Below are positions 55,700-64,000 of a DNA stretch of 64,000 bases, piece after piece. Made by a program: the position numbers and the translations under genes. This DNA comes from Xylanimonas allomyrinae (lineage in GTDB: Bacteria; Actinomycetota; Actinomycetes; Actinomycetales; Cellulomonadaceae): NCBI RefSeq assembly GCF_004135345.1, contig NZ_CP035495.1:62001-126000 (forward strand). Direction: 5' to 3'. The first letter of the stretch is position 1, and the number at the start of each line of letters is the position of its first letter. The notes beneath the pieces were generated by a model. The model saw only the letters and a list, made by a program, of their open reading frames with translations. It was not told the DNA's origin and did not search any database.

Positions 55700-57010
55700 A
55701 TGACGACCACCTCTCAGCCCGTGAAGGGCACCCCGGCCGCACTGACGGTCGGTGAGCGCAGCGTCGAGCTTCCCGTCGTCGAAGCGACCGAGGGCAACAG
55801 CGGGCTCGTCGTCTCGTCGCTGCTCAGGGAGACCGACCTGGTCACGTACGACCCGGGTTTCATGAACACGGCCTCGACGTCGTCGGCGATCACCTACATC
55901 GACGGTGACCACGGCATCCTGCGCTATCGCGGCTACCCGATCGACCAGCTCGCGGAGAGTTCGACCTTCCTCGAGGTCGCGTACCTGCTCATCTACGGCG
56001 AGCTGCCGGATGCCCGGACGCTGAGCGACTTCACGGAGAGAGTCAACCGCCACACCCTGGTTCCCGAGCAGTTCCGCGGGTTCCTGTCGGCCTTCCCGCG
56101 GGGCGGGCACCCGATGTCGATCATGGCTTCGGCGATGAACGCGCTCGCGACGTTCTACCCCGAGTCCCTCGACCCGCACGACGACGACGCGGTGGACCTC
56201 GCGACGGTGCTGATCCTCGCCAAGATCCGCACGATCACGTCCTACGTCCACCGGTCGATGCGCGACGAGCCGCTGCTGTACCCGGACTACGCGCGCGGCT
56301 ACGTCGAGGACTTCCTGCGCATGTCGTTCGCCGTGCCCTACCAGCAGTGGGACGTCGAGCCCGTGGTCGCCTCGGCGATGGACAAGCTGCTCATCCTGCA
56401 CGCGGACCACGAGCAGAACTGCTCGACGTCGACGGTGCGCATCGTGGGCTCGTCGAACGCCAACGTCTACGCGTCGGTCGCGGCCGGCATCAACGCGCTC
56501 TCCGGCCCGTCCCACGGCGGTGCCAACGAGGCCGTGCTGCTCATGCTCGAGCGCATCCGCTCGGGCGGCGACTCGGTCGAGACCTTCATGAAGAAGGTCA
56601 AGAACAAGGAGGACGGCGTCCGCCTCATGGGCTTCGGCCACCGCGTCTACAAGTCGTACGACCCGCGCGCGGCCATCGTCAAGAAGCACGCCGACGCCGT
56701 GCTCGACTCCCTCGGCGCCAAGGACGAGCTGCTCGACATCGCGCGCGGCCTGGAGGAGATCGCGCTGAGCGACGACTACTTCGTCGAGCGCAAGCTCTAC
56801 CCGAACGTCGACTTCTACACCGGCCTGATCTACAAGGCCATCGGCTTCTCGCCGGTCATGTTCACGCCGCTGTTCGCACTGGGCCGCATGCCCGGCTGGA
56901 TCGCGCAGTGGCGCGAGATGATGAAGGACCCGGCGACCAAGATCGGCCGTCCGCGACAGATCTACACGGGCGCCACCGAGCGCGACTACGTGCCGATCGC
57001 GCAGCGCTGA
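55700..57010 (+). CDS. gltA: citrate synthase (type II)
   Basis: Condenses acetyl-CoA and oxaloacetate. 436 residues, the hexameric Gram-negative-like length common in actinobacteria. Catalytic residues are visible in GPSHGGANEA (His), MGFGHRVYKSYDPRA (His) and YPNVDFYTGLIY (Asp); oxaloacetate-binding LHADHEQN. The N-terminal domain GDHGILRYRGYPIDQLAE is also typical. The ATG at 55700 has AGGAAGGA upstream. Confidence 0.97.
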   Translation: MTTTSQPVKGTPAALTVGERSVELPVVEATEGNSGLVVSSLLRETDLVTYDPGFMNTASTSSAITYIDGDHGILRYRGYPIDQLAESSTFLEVAYLLIYGELPDARTLSDFTERVNRHTLVPEQFRGFLSAFPRGGHPMSIMASAMNALATFYPESLDPHDDDAVDLATVLILAKIRTITSYVHRSMRDEPLLYPDYARGYVEDFLRMSFAVPYQQWDVEPVVASAMDKLLILHADHEQNCSTSTVRIVGSSNANVYASVAAGINALSGPSHGGANEAVLLMLERIRSGGDSVETFMKKVKNKEDGVRLMGFGHRVYKSYDPRAAIVKKHADAVLDSLGAKDELLDIARGLEEIALSDDYFVERKLYPNVDFYTGLIYKAIGFSPVMFTPLFALGRMPGWIAQWREMMKDPATKIGRPRQIYTGATERDYVPIAQR

Positions 57011-57020
57011 CCAACGAGCC

Positions 57021-57056
57021 GACGGCCCTGCCTCCGCCCCGGGAGGCGGGGCCGTC
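57021..57056. terminator. bidirectional terminator hairpin
   Basis: Arms 57021-57034 and 57043-57056 pair over 14 positions with one G-U, around an eight-base loop, between the convergent ends of gltA and the next gene. Confidence 0.65.
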
Positions 57057-57095
57057 ATCGTGGGCGGCGTTCGACGGCGCCCGCCCGCCGGGCGG

Positions 57096-57662
57096 TCAGC
57101 CCAGGTACAGCAGGCGGATCGCCGCCGTGATCGACTTGAGCTCCGTGGGCGTGTAGACCGCCTCGGGCTCGGGGCTGACCGGACCCTCCTCGAGCGTGCT
57201 CCACTGCCACCGGGGCCGCACACGCCCCTCGGGGCCGTCCTCACGGAGCTGGAGGTCGACCCACACCGCGTAGCGGTAGCCGTAGCGCAGCTGGACGGAG
57301 CGGACGGCGGCCAGGTCGGGGGCGCCGGTCTCGCTCGACACGAAGTCGGCCGAGAGCGCCACGAGCAGCAGGTTGTCCTCAGGCCCGAGGCGCCCGCGCC
57401 GGTGCACGATGAGGTCGGGTGCGCGGTGCACGCCCTCGCCGAACGCGAGCGACGCCTCGCGGGCCGCGCCCGAACGCTCGTAGTCGCAGTCGACGTCCCA
57501 CGAGTCGTCGATCATCGGGCGTAGGTGCCACCCGAGGTGGAACGCGATCGAGCGCTCGCTGGGTGCTGACGTCCCCGTCTTCGGGGTGAACAGCCCCCAC
57601 TCGTTGGTGAGCGTGGTGGTCAGCGCGATCCGGACCCGCGCCTGGACGTCGTGCAGCAGCAT
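57096..57662 (-). CDS. degenerate PD-(D/E)XK nuclease-like protein
   Basis: 188 residues. The layout SERSIAFHLGWHLRPMIDDS, WDVDCDYERSG, APDLIVHRRG, NLLLVALSADF, RYGYRYAVWVDLQL follows a family of small restriction-endonuclease-fold proteins in which the fourth block normally reads LLVIEIKK. Here the catalytic Glu and Lys are Ala and Ser, while the Asp of PDLIVH is kept. It is probably not an active nuclease. TACGGT (57674-57669) six bases before the ATG suggests a leaderless mRNA. No partner gene is apparent. Fold assignment is by eye. Confidence 0.55.
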   Translation of the reverse strand: MLLHDVQARVRIALTTTLTNEWGLFTPKTGTSAPSERSIAFHLGWHLRPMIDDSWDVDCDYERSGAAREASLAFGEGVHRAPDLIVHRRGRLGPEDNLLLVALSADFVSSETGAPDLAAVRSVQLRYGYRYAVWVDLQLREDGPEGRVRPRWQWSTLEEGPVSPEPEAVYTPTELKSITAAIRLLYLG

Positions 57663-57741
57663 GACCGCACCGTAAGCCGCTCAGGGTCGCCCGTGCAGGT
57701 CCTGTCGTCGCGCGCTCGTGGGCCGAGGGTCCCGGTGCTCG

Positions 57742-58665
57742 TCAGCCCGCGACGGCGACGCGCACCGTCACCAGGCCCGCGTCGAGCGGCTCACCGCCGG
57801 GCGTCCACGCCGGGGCCTCGCCGCGCCCGGCCCGCACGCCGCCGTCGCGCGTCCAGCGCATGTCGGCGGAGCGCACCTCGACGGCGTCCGTCGCGGCGGC
57901 GGTGGCGACCGCCCACTGCGCGACCGCCCACGCCGCGCGGACGGGATCGCCGGTCGGCAGGGCAGCGGCGTCCACGGTCACCGTCGCGGTGCCGTCCACG
58001 GCGGATGCGACGACGACGGCGTCGGCTCCGAGCCCCAGGTCACGCTGCGCCCGTTCGCGGAGCGCGGCCCCGGCCTCCTCGGCGGTGCGGGACCCGTGCG
58101 CCGGGTCGAGCTCGCACGACACGACCGCAGGGGAGTGACCGGTGAGCCCCGAGGCCCACGCGCGCGACCGGGTCTCGTGCTGCGCGTACGCGCCGGGGAA
58201 CCCCGAGCGCTGGACCGCCTGGGCGGCCACGGTGACGTCGAGGTCCTGGTAGCCGGGCACGCCGACCAGCGCGTCGTAGAACCGGTCGGTGGCGTACAGC
58301 GGGTCGAGGACCTGCTCGGGCGTGCCCCAGCCCTGCGACGGGCGCTGCTGGAACAGGCCCAGCGAGTCGCGGTCGCCGTAGTCGATGTTGATGAGCCTCG
58401 ACTCCTGCAGGGCCGTCGCCAGGGCGATGGTCGCCGCCCGCGCGGGCAGCGACCGCCGCACCGACACGCCCGCGATCAGGGCGGCGTTCTCGGCCTGCGC
58501 GGGCGACAGGTACCACGAGGTGCCGTCGAGCGTGGCCTCGCACCGTTCCCGGACGGGGGCGTCACCCGACGGGCGCAGCACGAGCCAGCCGGCCACGGCG
58601 AGCACCACCACGAGCCCGAGCACGAGCGGTCCCCGGCGCCGGCGACGCCGGCGGGAGCTGGTCAC
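57742..58665 (-). CDS. membrane-anchored lysozyme-like protein
   Basis: 307 residues. An Arg-rich start ([11 protein letters not shown]) and one membrane helix ([17 protein letters not shown]) are followed by an outside domain: [55 protein letters not shown]. The Glu in QESRL sits where lytic transglycosylases have the catalytic acid, so a lysozyme-like fold acting on peptidoglycan is plausible, but activity is not shown. The remaining ~120 residues are unassigned. GTG overlaps the dapD stop by four bases. Confidence 0.65.
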   Translation of the reverse strand: MTSSRRRRRRRGPLVLGLVVVLAVAGWLVLRPSGDAPVRERCEATLDGTSWYLSPAQAENAALIAGVSVRRSLPARAATIALATALQESRLINIDYGDRDSLGLFQQRPSQGWGTPEQVLDPLYATDRFYDALVGVPGYQDLDVTVAAQAVQRSGFPGAYAQHETRSRAWASGLTGHSPAVVSCELDPAHGSRTAEEAGAALRERAQRDLGLGADAVVVASAVDGTATVTVDAAALPTGDPVRAAWAVAQWAVATAAATDAVEVRSADMRWTRDGGVRAGRGEAPAWTPGGEPLDAGLVTVRVAVAG

Positions 58666-59645
58666 TGCGCGTGCAACGCCGCGTTCAGCTCGATGCCGAC
58701 CCCGGCGCGCGCGAGCACCTCGATGCCGCCCGTGGTCGAGTTGCGGCGGAACAGCAGCCCGGGCACGCCCGACAGCTCGCGCGCCTTGACCACGCGCGGG
58801 GTGCCGTCGTCGGCCTGCTGGCCGACCACGGTCACCTTGGTGCCCGCGGTGACGTACAGCCCGGCCTCGATGACCGAGTCGGCGCCGAGCGCGATACCCG
58901 CCCCGGCGTTGGCGCCCAGCAGCGCGCGCTCGCCGATGACGACGCGTTCCTTGCCGCCGCCCGACAGCGTGCCCATGATCGACGCGCCACCGCCGATGTC
59001 GGCGCCGTCGTGCACGACGACGCCCTGGGAGATGCGCCCCTCGACCATCGAGACGCCGAGCGTGCCGGCGTTGAAGTTGACGAAGCCCTCGTGCATCACC
59101 GTCGTGCCCGGCGCCAGGTGCGCGCCGAGCCGGACGCGGTCGGCGTCGGCGATGCGCACGCCCGAGGGCAGCACGTAGTCGACCATGCGGGGGAACTTGT
59201 CGACGCCGAACACCGTCACCGGGCGCCCGGCGGCGGCACGCAGGCGGGCTCGCGTGGCCTCGAAGCCGTCGACGGCGCACGGGCCGGCGTCCGTCCACAC
59301 GACGTTGGCGAGCGCGCCGAACACGCCGTCGAGGTTGATCGAGTTGGGCACCACGAGGCGGTGCGAGAGCAGGTGCAGGCGCAGGTAGGCGTCAGCGGCG
59401 CCCGCGATCGGTGCGTCGAGGTCGACAACGGTGCGCACGACCACGGTCTCGACGCCGCGCGCCTCGTCCCGGCGCGCCAGCGCCGCCAGGTCGGCCGGCA
59501 CGGTCTCGTCGTCGCCGGGGGTGCCGAGGGCCGGGGTGGGGTACCAGGTGTCGAGGGTCACCGGCGCCTGCGTCCCGAGGATCTCGGGCAGCGTCACGGT
59601 GGCGAGGCCGTGGCCCCAGGCGGTGCGGGCGGGGGTGTCACTCAT
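58662..59645 (-). CDS. dapD: tetrahydrodipicolinate N-succinyltransferase
   Basis: Adds succinyl to tetrahydrodipicolinate in the lysine/DAP pathway. 327 residues, the long actinobacterial form. The C-terminal half is a left-handed beta helix of hexapeptide repeats ([55 protein letters not shown]). The N-terminal region ends [21 protein letters not shown]. Start at ATG 59645, seven bases after TAAGGT (59658-59653). Divergent from dapE, as in M. tuberculosis Rv1201c-Rv1202. Confidence 0.95.
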   Translation of the reverse strand: MSDTPARTAWGHGLATVTLPEILGTQAPVTLDTWYPTPALGTPGDDETVPADLAALARRDEARGVETVVVRTVVDLDAPIAGAADAYLRLHLLSHRLVVPNSINLDGVFGALANVVWTDAGPCAVDGFEATRARLRAAAGRPVTVFGVDKFPRMVDYVLPSGVRIADADRVRLGAHLAPGTTVMHEGFVNFNAGTLGVSMVEGRISQGVVVHDGADIGGGASIMGTLSGGGKERVVIGERALLGANAGAGIALGADSVIEAGLYVTAGTKVTVVGQQADDGTPRVVKARELSGVPGLLFRRNSTTGGIEVLARAGVGIELNAALHAQ

Positions 59646-59682
59646 AGGGGCAACCTTATCGGCGGCGGGTAGGGTCGAGGCC
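59646..59682. promoter_or_regulatory. overlapping divergent leaderless promoters of dapD and dapE
   Basis: The whole space between the two start codons is 37 bases. It holds TAAGGT on the minus strand (59658-59653) and TAGGGT on the plus strand (59670-59675), each seven bases from its start codon. The -35 region of each promoter must lie inside the other gene, so the two genes should compete for RNA polymerase. Confidence 0.6.
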
Positions 59683-60984
59683 GTGCCGTCCACCGATCCG
59701 ACCGCCGCTTCCCCGGCCGTATCCCCGGCCGCTTCCCAGGCCGTATCCCCGGCCGCCGACCCGGCTGTCGAGGCTCCCAGCGAGGCTCCCGGTGAGGCTC
59801 CCGGCGAGACCGTCGCCGACCTGCTCACGCTCGCGCAGGCCGCGCGCCCCGGGGGGCCCGGCGAGGACCTCGTGGCCCTGCTGGCCGCCGTCTGCGACAT
59901 CGAGTCGGTCTCGGGCCGCGAGCGCCCCCTGGCCGACGCCGTCGAGGTGCTGCTGCGGGCACAGCCGCACCTGGAGGTGCTGCGCGACGGCGACTGCGTC
60001 GTGGCCCGCACGCACCTGGACCGCCCGCGTCGTGTCGTCGTCGCCGGGCATCTCGACACGGTGCCGCTGGCCGACCCGCCCAACCTGCCCACGCGGCTGG
60101 TCGACGGCCCGGACGGGCCCGAGCTGTGGGGCCGCGGCACCGTCGACATGAAGGCCGGCATCGCGATCATGCTGGCGCTCGCGGCCGACCTCGGCCGCCC
60201 GGGCGTGGAACCGACGTGCGACCTCACCTGGGTCTTCTACGACCAGGAGGAGGTCGAGGCGGTGCGCAACGGCCTGGGCCGCCTGGCCCGCAACCGCCCC
60301 GACCTGCTCGCGGGGGACTTCGCGATCGTGGGGGAGCCGTCGGACGGCGGCATCGAGGGCGGGTGCAACGGCACGATCCGGGTCGAGGTGCGCACGCGGG
60401 GCGTCGCGGCGCACTCGGCGCGGGCGTGGGCGGGCGTCAACGCGATCCACCTGGCGGCGCCGGTGCTGGACCGCCTGGCGGCGTACGTCCCGGCGCAGGT
60501 CGAGGTGGACGGCCTGGTGTACCGCGAGTCGCTGGGCGCCGTCGGCATCCGGGGCGGCGTCGCGGGCAACGTCGTGCCGGACGCGTGCGTGGTGACGGTC
60601 AACTACCGGTTCGCGCCGTCGCGTTCGGTGGACGAGGCCGAGGCGCACCTGCGTGAGCTGTTCGCCGGGTTCGAGGTTGTGGTCACGGACGCGGCCGGCG
60701 GTGCGCGGCCCGGTCTGGACGCGCCGCTCGCGGCCGCGTTCGCGCAGGCCGTGCTGGCTGTCACGGGCGGCAGCCCGCGCCCGAAGTACGGCTGGACCGA
60801 CGTCGCACGGTTCGCGCAGCTGGGCATCCCGGCCGTGAACTTCGCGCCCGGGGACCCGCTGCTGGCGCACAAGGACGACGAGCGCGTGCCCGTCGCACAG
60901 CTGGCACCGTGCCGTGACGCGCTGCGCGCGTGGCTGCTGGCGGGTCCCGTGGATCGAGGGGTCGGCGCGGTGTCCCGGTCGTAG
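59683..60984 (+). CDS. dapE: succinyl-diaminopimelate desuccinylase
   Basis: Zinc peptidase-family enzyme that releases diaminopimelate. 433 residues. Metal-site blocks: [14 protein letters not shown] (His, Asp), [12 protein letters not shown] (Asp), [11 protein letters not shown] (catalytic Glu-Glu), [11 protein letters not shown] and the final His in [14 protein letters not shown]. The dimerisation domain has [20 protein letters not shown]. The first ~40 residues are a low-complexity Ala/Pro/Ser/Glu extension from short DNA repeats ([22 protein letters not shown]) absent from most homologues. The GTG is set by the -10 seven bases upstream. Confidence 0.94.
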   Translation: MPSTDPTAASPAVSPAASQAVSPAADPAVEAPSEAPGEAPGETVADLLTLAQAARPGGPGEDLVALLAAVCDIESVSGRERPLADAVEVLLRAQPHLEVLRDGDCVVARTHLDRPRRVVVAGHLDTVPLADPPNLPTRLVDGPDGPELWGRGTVDMKAGIAIMLALAADLGRPGVEPTCDLTWVFYDQEEVEAVRNGLGRLARNRPDLLAGDFAIVGEPSDGGIEGGCNGTIRVEVRTRGVAAHSARAWAGVNAIHLAAPVLDRLAAYVPAQVEVDGLVYRESLGAVGIRGGVAGNVVPDACVVTVNYRFAPSRSVDEAEAHLRELFAGFEVVVTDAAGGARPGLDAPLAAAFAQAVLAVTGGSPRPKYGWTDVARFAQLGIPAVNFAPGDPLLAHKDDERVPVAQLAPCRDALRAWLLAGPVDRGVGAVSRS

Positions 60985-60993
60985 GCTGTCGGG

Positions 60994-61804
60994 ATGAGCG
61001 CGACCGACGACGGCGTGGCCCAAGAGGGCGCCGGATACCGCAAGGGTCCCGTGCTGCTGCGCGGGCAGCAGATCCCGCTGCAGACGACGGACCAGCGCTT
61101 GCTGGCGGGGGCGAAGGCAGCGACTGGCTGCACAACGACCCGTGGCGGGTCATGCGCATCCAGTCGGAGTTCGTGGAGGGCTTCGGCGCGCTCGCCGAGG
61201 TCGGCCCGGCGGTCTCCGTGTTCGGGTCGGCGCGCACCGCGCGTGGCCACGCCGACTACCTCGCTGCCGAGCGGGTCGGCCGTGACCTCGTCGAGGCCGG
61301 CTACGCCGTCATCACGGGCGGCGGCCCGGGCATCATGGAGGCCGCCAACAAGGGGCCGCGGAGGCGGGCGGCCTGTCGGTCGGGCTCGGCATCGAGCTGC
61401 CGTTCGAGCAGGGCATGAACGACTACGTCAACCTGGGCGTGAACTTCCGCTATTTCTTCGCGCGCAAGACGATGTTCGTCAAGTACGCGCAGGGGTTCGT
61501 CGTGATGCCCGGCGGGTTCGGCACGTTCGACGAGCTGTTCGAGGCGCTGACCCTGGTGCAGACGCACAAGGTCACGAGCTTCCCGGTCGCGCTCGTGGGC
61601 TCCGACTACTGGGGCGGCCTGCTCGAGTGGCTGCGCGGCCCCGTGCTGGAGCGCGGCATGATCGCCGCCGCGGACCTGAGCCTGGTCCACCTGACCGACG
61701 ACCCGAGCGAGGCCGTGACGTACGTGCGCGAACGCGGCGCCGAGCTGGCCGCGGAGGAACGCGCGGCGGCCGCGCGCGCCGTCGGCCTGCGCCCCGAGGC
61801 GTGA
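60994..61804 (+). CDS. LOG family / TIGR00730 Rossmann protein (two frameshifts)
   Basis: About 270 residues after correction. The lysine-decarboxylase-like (LOG) signature is complete: ITGGGPGIMEAANKG and VVMPGGFGTFDELFEALTLVQ. LOG proteins hydrolyse cytokinin- or AMP-like nucleotides. Two frame breaks are each explained by one missing G, at 61107-61111 (restores LLAGGEGSDWLHNDPWRVM) and 61352-61355 (restores NKGAAEAGGLSVGLGIELPF). TAGGCT (60982-60987) six bases before the ATG indicates a leaderless mRNA. M. tuberculosis has the homologue Rv1205 at the same place after dapE. Confidence 0.87.
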
Positions 61805-62768
61805 CCGGCCCGGCGGCGCCCGCGGCCGGCCCCGTACCCCCGCCCGGGGTCTCGCTCGTGCTGCGCGGGCGCGAGCTCGGCCGCGACGACGCCTCGCGCG
61901 CGCGCCGCGGCGTGATCATGGCCATCGTCAACCGCACCACCGACTCGTTCTACGCGCCCGCGCGCCTGCCCGACGACGACGCCGCGCTCGACGCGGCCCA
62001 CCGCGCGTGGGAGGAGGGCGCCGAGATCCTCGACGTCGGCGGCGTGCGTGCCGGTGTGGGACCGGAGGTCGACGAGGCCGAGGAGATCCGGCGGGTGGTG
62101 CCGTTCGTCGCGCGCGTGCGCGAGGCCGTGCCGGGCCTCATGGTGTCGGTCGACACGTGGCGTTCGGGCGTCGCACGCGAGGCCGTCGCGGCGGGCGCCG
62201 ACCTCCTCAACGACACTTGGGCGGGCGCGGACCCGCACCTGGTCGAGGTCGCGGGCGAGGCCGGCGTCGGCGTCGTCTGCTCGCACACCGGGGAGCGGCC
62301 CCCCGCACCGACCCGCGGCGGGTCGCCTACCCCCTGCCCGGTGACGCCCCCGCGGACGCCGACCCGCGCGACGGCGTGCTGCTCGACGTCGTCGCGACGC
62401 TGCGGCGCGCGGCCGAGCGCGCGGTCGCGTGCGGAGTCCCGCGTGCGAGCGTCCTGGTGGATCCCACGCACGACTTCGGCAAGAACACCTGGCACTCGCT
62501 GCACCTGCTGCGGCGCACGCAGGCGCTGGCAGGGCTCGGGTTCCCGCTGCTGATGGCGTTGTCCCGCAAGGACTTCGTGGGCGAGACGCTGGGCCTGCCA
62601 CCCGCGGACCGGCTCGAGGGCACGCTCGCGGCGACGGCGCTCGCGGCGTGGCTGGGCGCTCGCGTGTTCCGCGCGCACGACGTCGCCGCGACCCGGCGCG
62701 TGCTCGACCTGGTCGCCGTGGTGCGTGACGAGGCGCCGCCGGCGCAGGCCGTGCGCGGTCTGGCCTGA
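61801..62768 (+). CDS. folP2: dihydropteroate synthase homologue FolP2 (frameshifted)
   Basis: About 322 residues after correction. TIM-barrel pterin-binding protein: VIMAIVNRTTDSFY, ILDVGGVRAGVGPEVDEAEEI, VSVDTWRSGVAREAV, DLLNDTWAG, VLVDPTHDFGKNTWHSLHLL, LMALSRKDFVGETLGL. The DHPS signature is changed (NRTTDSF for N-x-T-PDSF; GGVRAG for GGESTRPG), as in mycobacterial FolP2, which lacks clear DHPS activity. One missing G in the run 62290-62293 restores SHTGGAAPRTDPRRVAY. The GTG overlaps the LOG stop by four bases. Confidence 0.88.
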
Positions 62769-62813
62769 ACGGCGCTCCGCGTATCGGTTTCCGGGCAGGC
62801 CCATTCGTTGAAC

Positions 62814-62819
62814 TAGACT
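62814..62819 (+). promoter_or_regulatory. -10 element of DUF3117 gene
   Basis: TAGACT at 62814-62819; transcription should begin near 62826, giving a leader of about 37 bases with GGAGAG before the ATG. Confidence 0.5.
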
Positions 62820-62862
62820 GTCTCTTGGCGAAGCGACCGCACAACGGAATGGAGAGCCACAG

Positions 62863-63030
62863 ATGGCTGCGATGAAGCCGCGTACGGGTGACGGCCCCTT
62901 GGAGGTCACCAAGGAGGGACGTGGCATCGTCATGCGGGTCCCCCTGGAGGGCGGTGGCCGTCTCGTCGTCGAGCTGAACGCGACCGAGGCGAGCGAGCTG
63001 GGTGAGGCCCTGCAGGCTGTGGTCGCCTGA
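62863..63030 (+). CDS. DUF3117 small protein
   Basis: 55 residues: MAAMKPRTGDGPLEVTKEGR, then GIVMRVPLEGGGRLVVELN and ATEASELGEALQAVVA. This is a very conserved actinobacterial protein (Rv1211 in M. tuberculosis) of unknown function, encoded between folP2 and the O-methyltransferase/sigE region, as here. GGAGAG nine bases upstream of ATG. In M. tuberculosis gpgS and a DivIVA-like gene separate it from folP2; those are absent here. Confidence 0.93.
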   Translation: MAAMKPRTGDGPLEVTKEGRGIVMRVPLEGGGRLVVELNATEASELGEALQAVVA

Positions 63031-63057
63031 GAGGCACGGCCGTCTGACACGGAGAGC

Positions 63058-63088
63058 GAGCGCGGGACAGGTCACCTGTCCCGCGCTC
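63058..63088. terminator. bidirectional terminator hairpin
   Basis: Perfect 14-bp stem (GAGCGCGGGACAGG / CCTGTCCCGCGCTC) with a TCA loop, between the convergent DUF3117 and O-methyltransferase genes. Confidence 0.75.
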
Positions 63089-63118
63089 GTCGTCTGTCGG
63101 CCTGATCGCGCCGACGGG

Positions 63119-63787
63119 TCAGCGTCGTGCCGCCAGGAGGACGCCGTCGCCGACGGGGACGAGGGTCGTGGCGAGGCGGTCGTCGGACCGCAGGGTCCGG
63201 CCGAGCGCCCGCACCGCCGTCGTGACCTCGTCGCGGCGTGCGGGGTCGGCGACCCGGCCGCCGCGCAGCGCACCGTCGACGACGAGGACGCCGTCCGGGC
63301 GCAGCAGCCGCACGGCGTCGGCGACGTGGTCGGCCGCGGCCGGGGCGTCTCCCAGCAGCACCAGGTCGTACGCCCCGTCCGCGAGGCGGGGCAGCACCTC
63401 GGCGGCCCGGCCGGGGATGGCGCGCGTGCGCCCCGGCGCGAGCCTCGCCTCGGCGAACGCGGTCCGTGCCGCGCGAAGGTGCGCCAGCTCGGTGTCGATC
63501 GTGGTCAGCACGCCGTCGTCGGGCATGCCCCGCAGCAGCCACACGCTGGCGACGCCGGCGCCCGTGCCGACCTCGACGACGGCACGCGCCCGGACCCCGG
63601 CCGTGAGCACCGCCAGCAGGGCGCCCACGCCCGGTGACACCGCGGGGCACCCGAGGTGGGCCGCACGCTCGCGGGCACGCAGCAGCACGTCGTCCTCGGG
63701 GACGAACGCCTCGGCGTACAGCCAGGCGGCGGTGCGGGCGTGGTCCGCGCGGTCGGCGCCCGCGGAGGGATCGGCGTGAGCGGTGAT
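63119..63787 (-). CDS. O-methyltransferase family 3 (non-standard start)
   Basis: About 222 residues. SAM-dependent O-methyltransferase like Rv1220c: AWLYAEAFVPEDDVLLRARERA, VVEVGTGAGVASVWLLRGM, VLTTIDTELAHLRAARTAFAEA, YDLVLLGDAPAAADHVADAV, LRPDGVLVVDGALRGGRV. Substrate unknown. No ATG, GTG or TTG lies where the protein should begin. A perfect GGAGG (63797-63793) sits five bases before an ATC codon at 63787, taken here as the start. The next in-frame upstream GTG would add about 40 unrelated residues. Divergent from sigE, as in other actinobacteria. Confidence 0.82.
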   Translation of the reverse strand: MTAHADPSAGADRADHARTAAWLYAEAFVPEDDVLLRARERAAHLGCPAVSPGVGALLAVLTAGVRARAVVEVGTGAGVASVWLLRGMPDDGVLTTIDTELAHLRAARTAFAEARLAPGRTRAIPGRAAEVLPRLADGAYDLVLLGDAPAAADHVADAVRLLRPDGVLVVDGALRGGRVADPARRDEVTTAVRALGRTLRSDDRLATTLVPVGDGVLLAARR

Positions 63788-63802
63788 GGGATCCTCCGGC
63801 AG

Positions 63803-63853
63803 GGCAGGCAGGCAGGCAGGGCGGGCTGGACGTGCGGACGTGCGGACGTGCGG
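63803..63853 (+). repeat. simple repeats upstream of sigE
   Basis: GGCA is repeated four times near 63804-63819, and CGTGCGGA occurs as two full copies plus CGTGCGG at 63831-63853. Both lie in the 133-bp gap between the O-methyltransferase and sigE starts. Confidence 0.7.
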
Positions 63854-63920
63854 TGAAGGTGTGGTCGGTGAACAGGGGCGGCCCGCTGGGATGGTAGCGC
63901 GCCGTGGCACGATGGTGCCG

Positions 63921-64000
63921 ATGACCAGCCTGCCCGCGGTCGACGCGACCGCATCCGTCGACGCCACGCCCACGCCGTGGACGCCCCCCACGTGGGACGC
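63921..64000 (+). CDS. sigE: ECF sigma factor SigE-like (partial, start only)
   Basis: Only 26 codons are visible: MTSLPAVDATASVDATPTPW then TPPTWD. The block WTPPTWD is typical of the beginning of actinobacterial SigE, an envelope-stress sigma factor, just before region 2. Position divergent from the O-methyltransferase matches Rv1220c-Rv1221. CACGAT lies seven bases before the ATG, a possible -10 of a leaderless mRNA. The call rests on this short block and on synteny. Confidence 0.65.
   Translation, partial: MTSLPAVDATASVDATPTPWTPPTWD

Noticed and set aside
63803-63853. Repeats considered as a CRISPR remnant
   Set aside because: Units of 4 and 8 bases without spacers are simple repeats; no cas genes are present.

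Overview
The window is about 64 kb of high-GC DNA, almost entirely coding, with many GTG starts and 4-base start/stop overlaps. Two mycothiol genes (mca, mshB), FolP2, DUF3117, DUF4307 and a gene order close to several Mycobacterium tuberculosis neighbourhoods point to an Actinomycetota chromosome. A GH67 alpha-glucuronidase with a glucuronate pathway suggests a xylan-degrading member of the Micrococcales (Cellulomonas / Promicromonosporaceae type). The genus is an inference. No rRNA, tRNA, IS element, prophage or CRISPR array was seen.

Layout. (1) 1-6.9 kb: glucuronate use (uxuA partial, uxuB, aguA, yesL, uxaC), with three matching operator-like palindromes beside the promoters. (2) 7-12.9 kb: rRNA methyltransferase, the divergent pair DUF5997 / HTH-less LysR-type substrate-binding protein, ATP-dependent DNA ligase, arsM, msrA. 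(3) 13-21.8 kb: metB, AI-2E transporter, ilvA, then greA-DUF4307 divergent from mca-membrane protein-nitrilase, then an ABC-F ATPase. This is expanded M. tuberculosis metB-greA-Rv1081c-mca synteny. (4) 21.9-31.3 kb: xseA/ispH, rmuC, a two-gene ABC exporter, a pentapeptide-DinB protein, ychF, a methyltransferase. (5) 31.6-44.7 kb: two tandem peptide-type ABC importer gene sets, each with a lipoprotein, two permeases and a double-ATPase protein. (6) 44.8-64 kb: typA, mshB, a VanW protein, an ACT-like protein, pheA, tyrA, fdxA, dapC, gltA, dapD/dapE, LOG, folP2, DUF3117, an O-methyltransferase and the start of a sigE-like gene, echoing the order Rv1165-Rv1221.

How they work together: AguA frees glucuronic acid from xylan fragments and UxaC-UxuB-UxuA carry it to 2-keto-3-deoxygluconate under what looks like one LacI-type repressor. 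DapC, DapD and DapE are three steps of the succinylase lysine/DAP route. PheA and TyrA end phenylalanine and tyrosine synthesis. Mca and MshB belong to mycothiol metabolism.

Two window-wide patterns matter to a reader. Twelve single-base deletions, all in G or C runs, break eleven conserved genes; they look like sequencing errors, and each affected gene is annotated across its break. Also, a TAnnnT -10 element lies 6-8 bases before the start codon of at least thirteen genes, which predicts leaderless mRNAs and was used to choose starts. No clearly new multi-gene system was found. The best unexplained items are the DUF5997/LysR-domain pair, the permease with six extra membrane segments, the unknown ACT-like protein and a degenerate nuclease-like protein.
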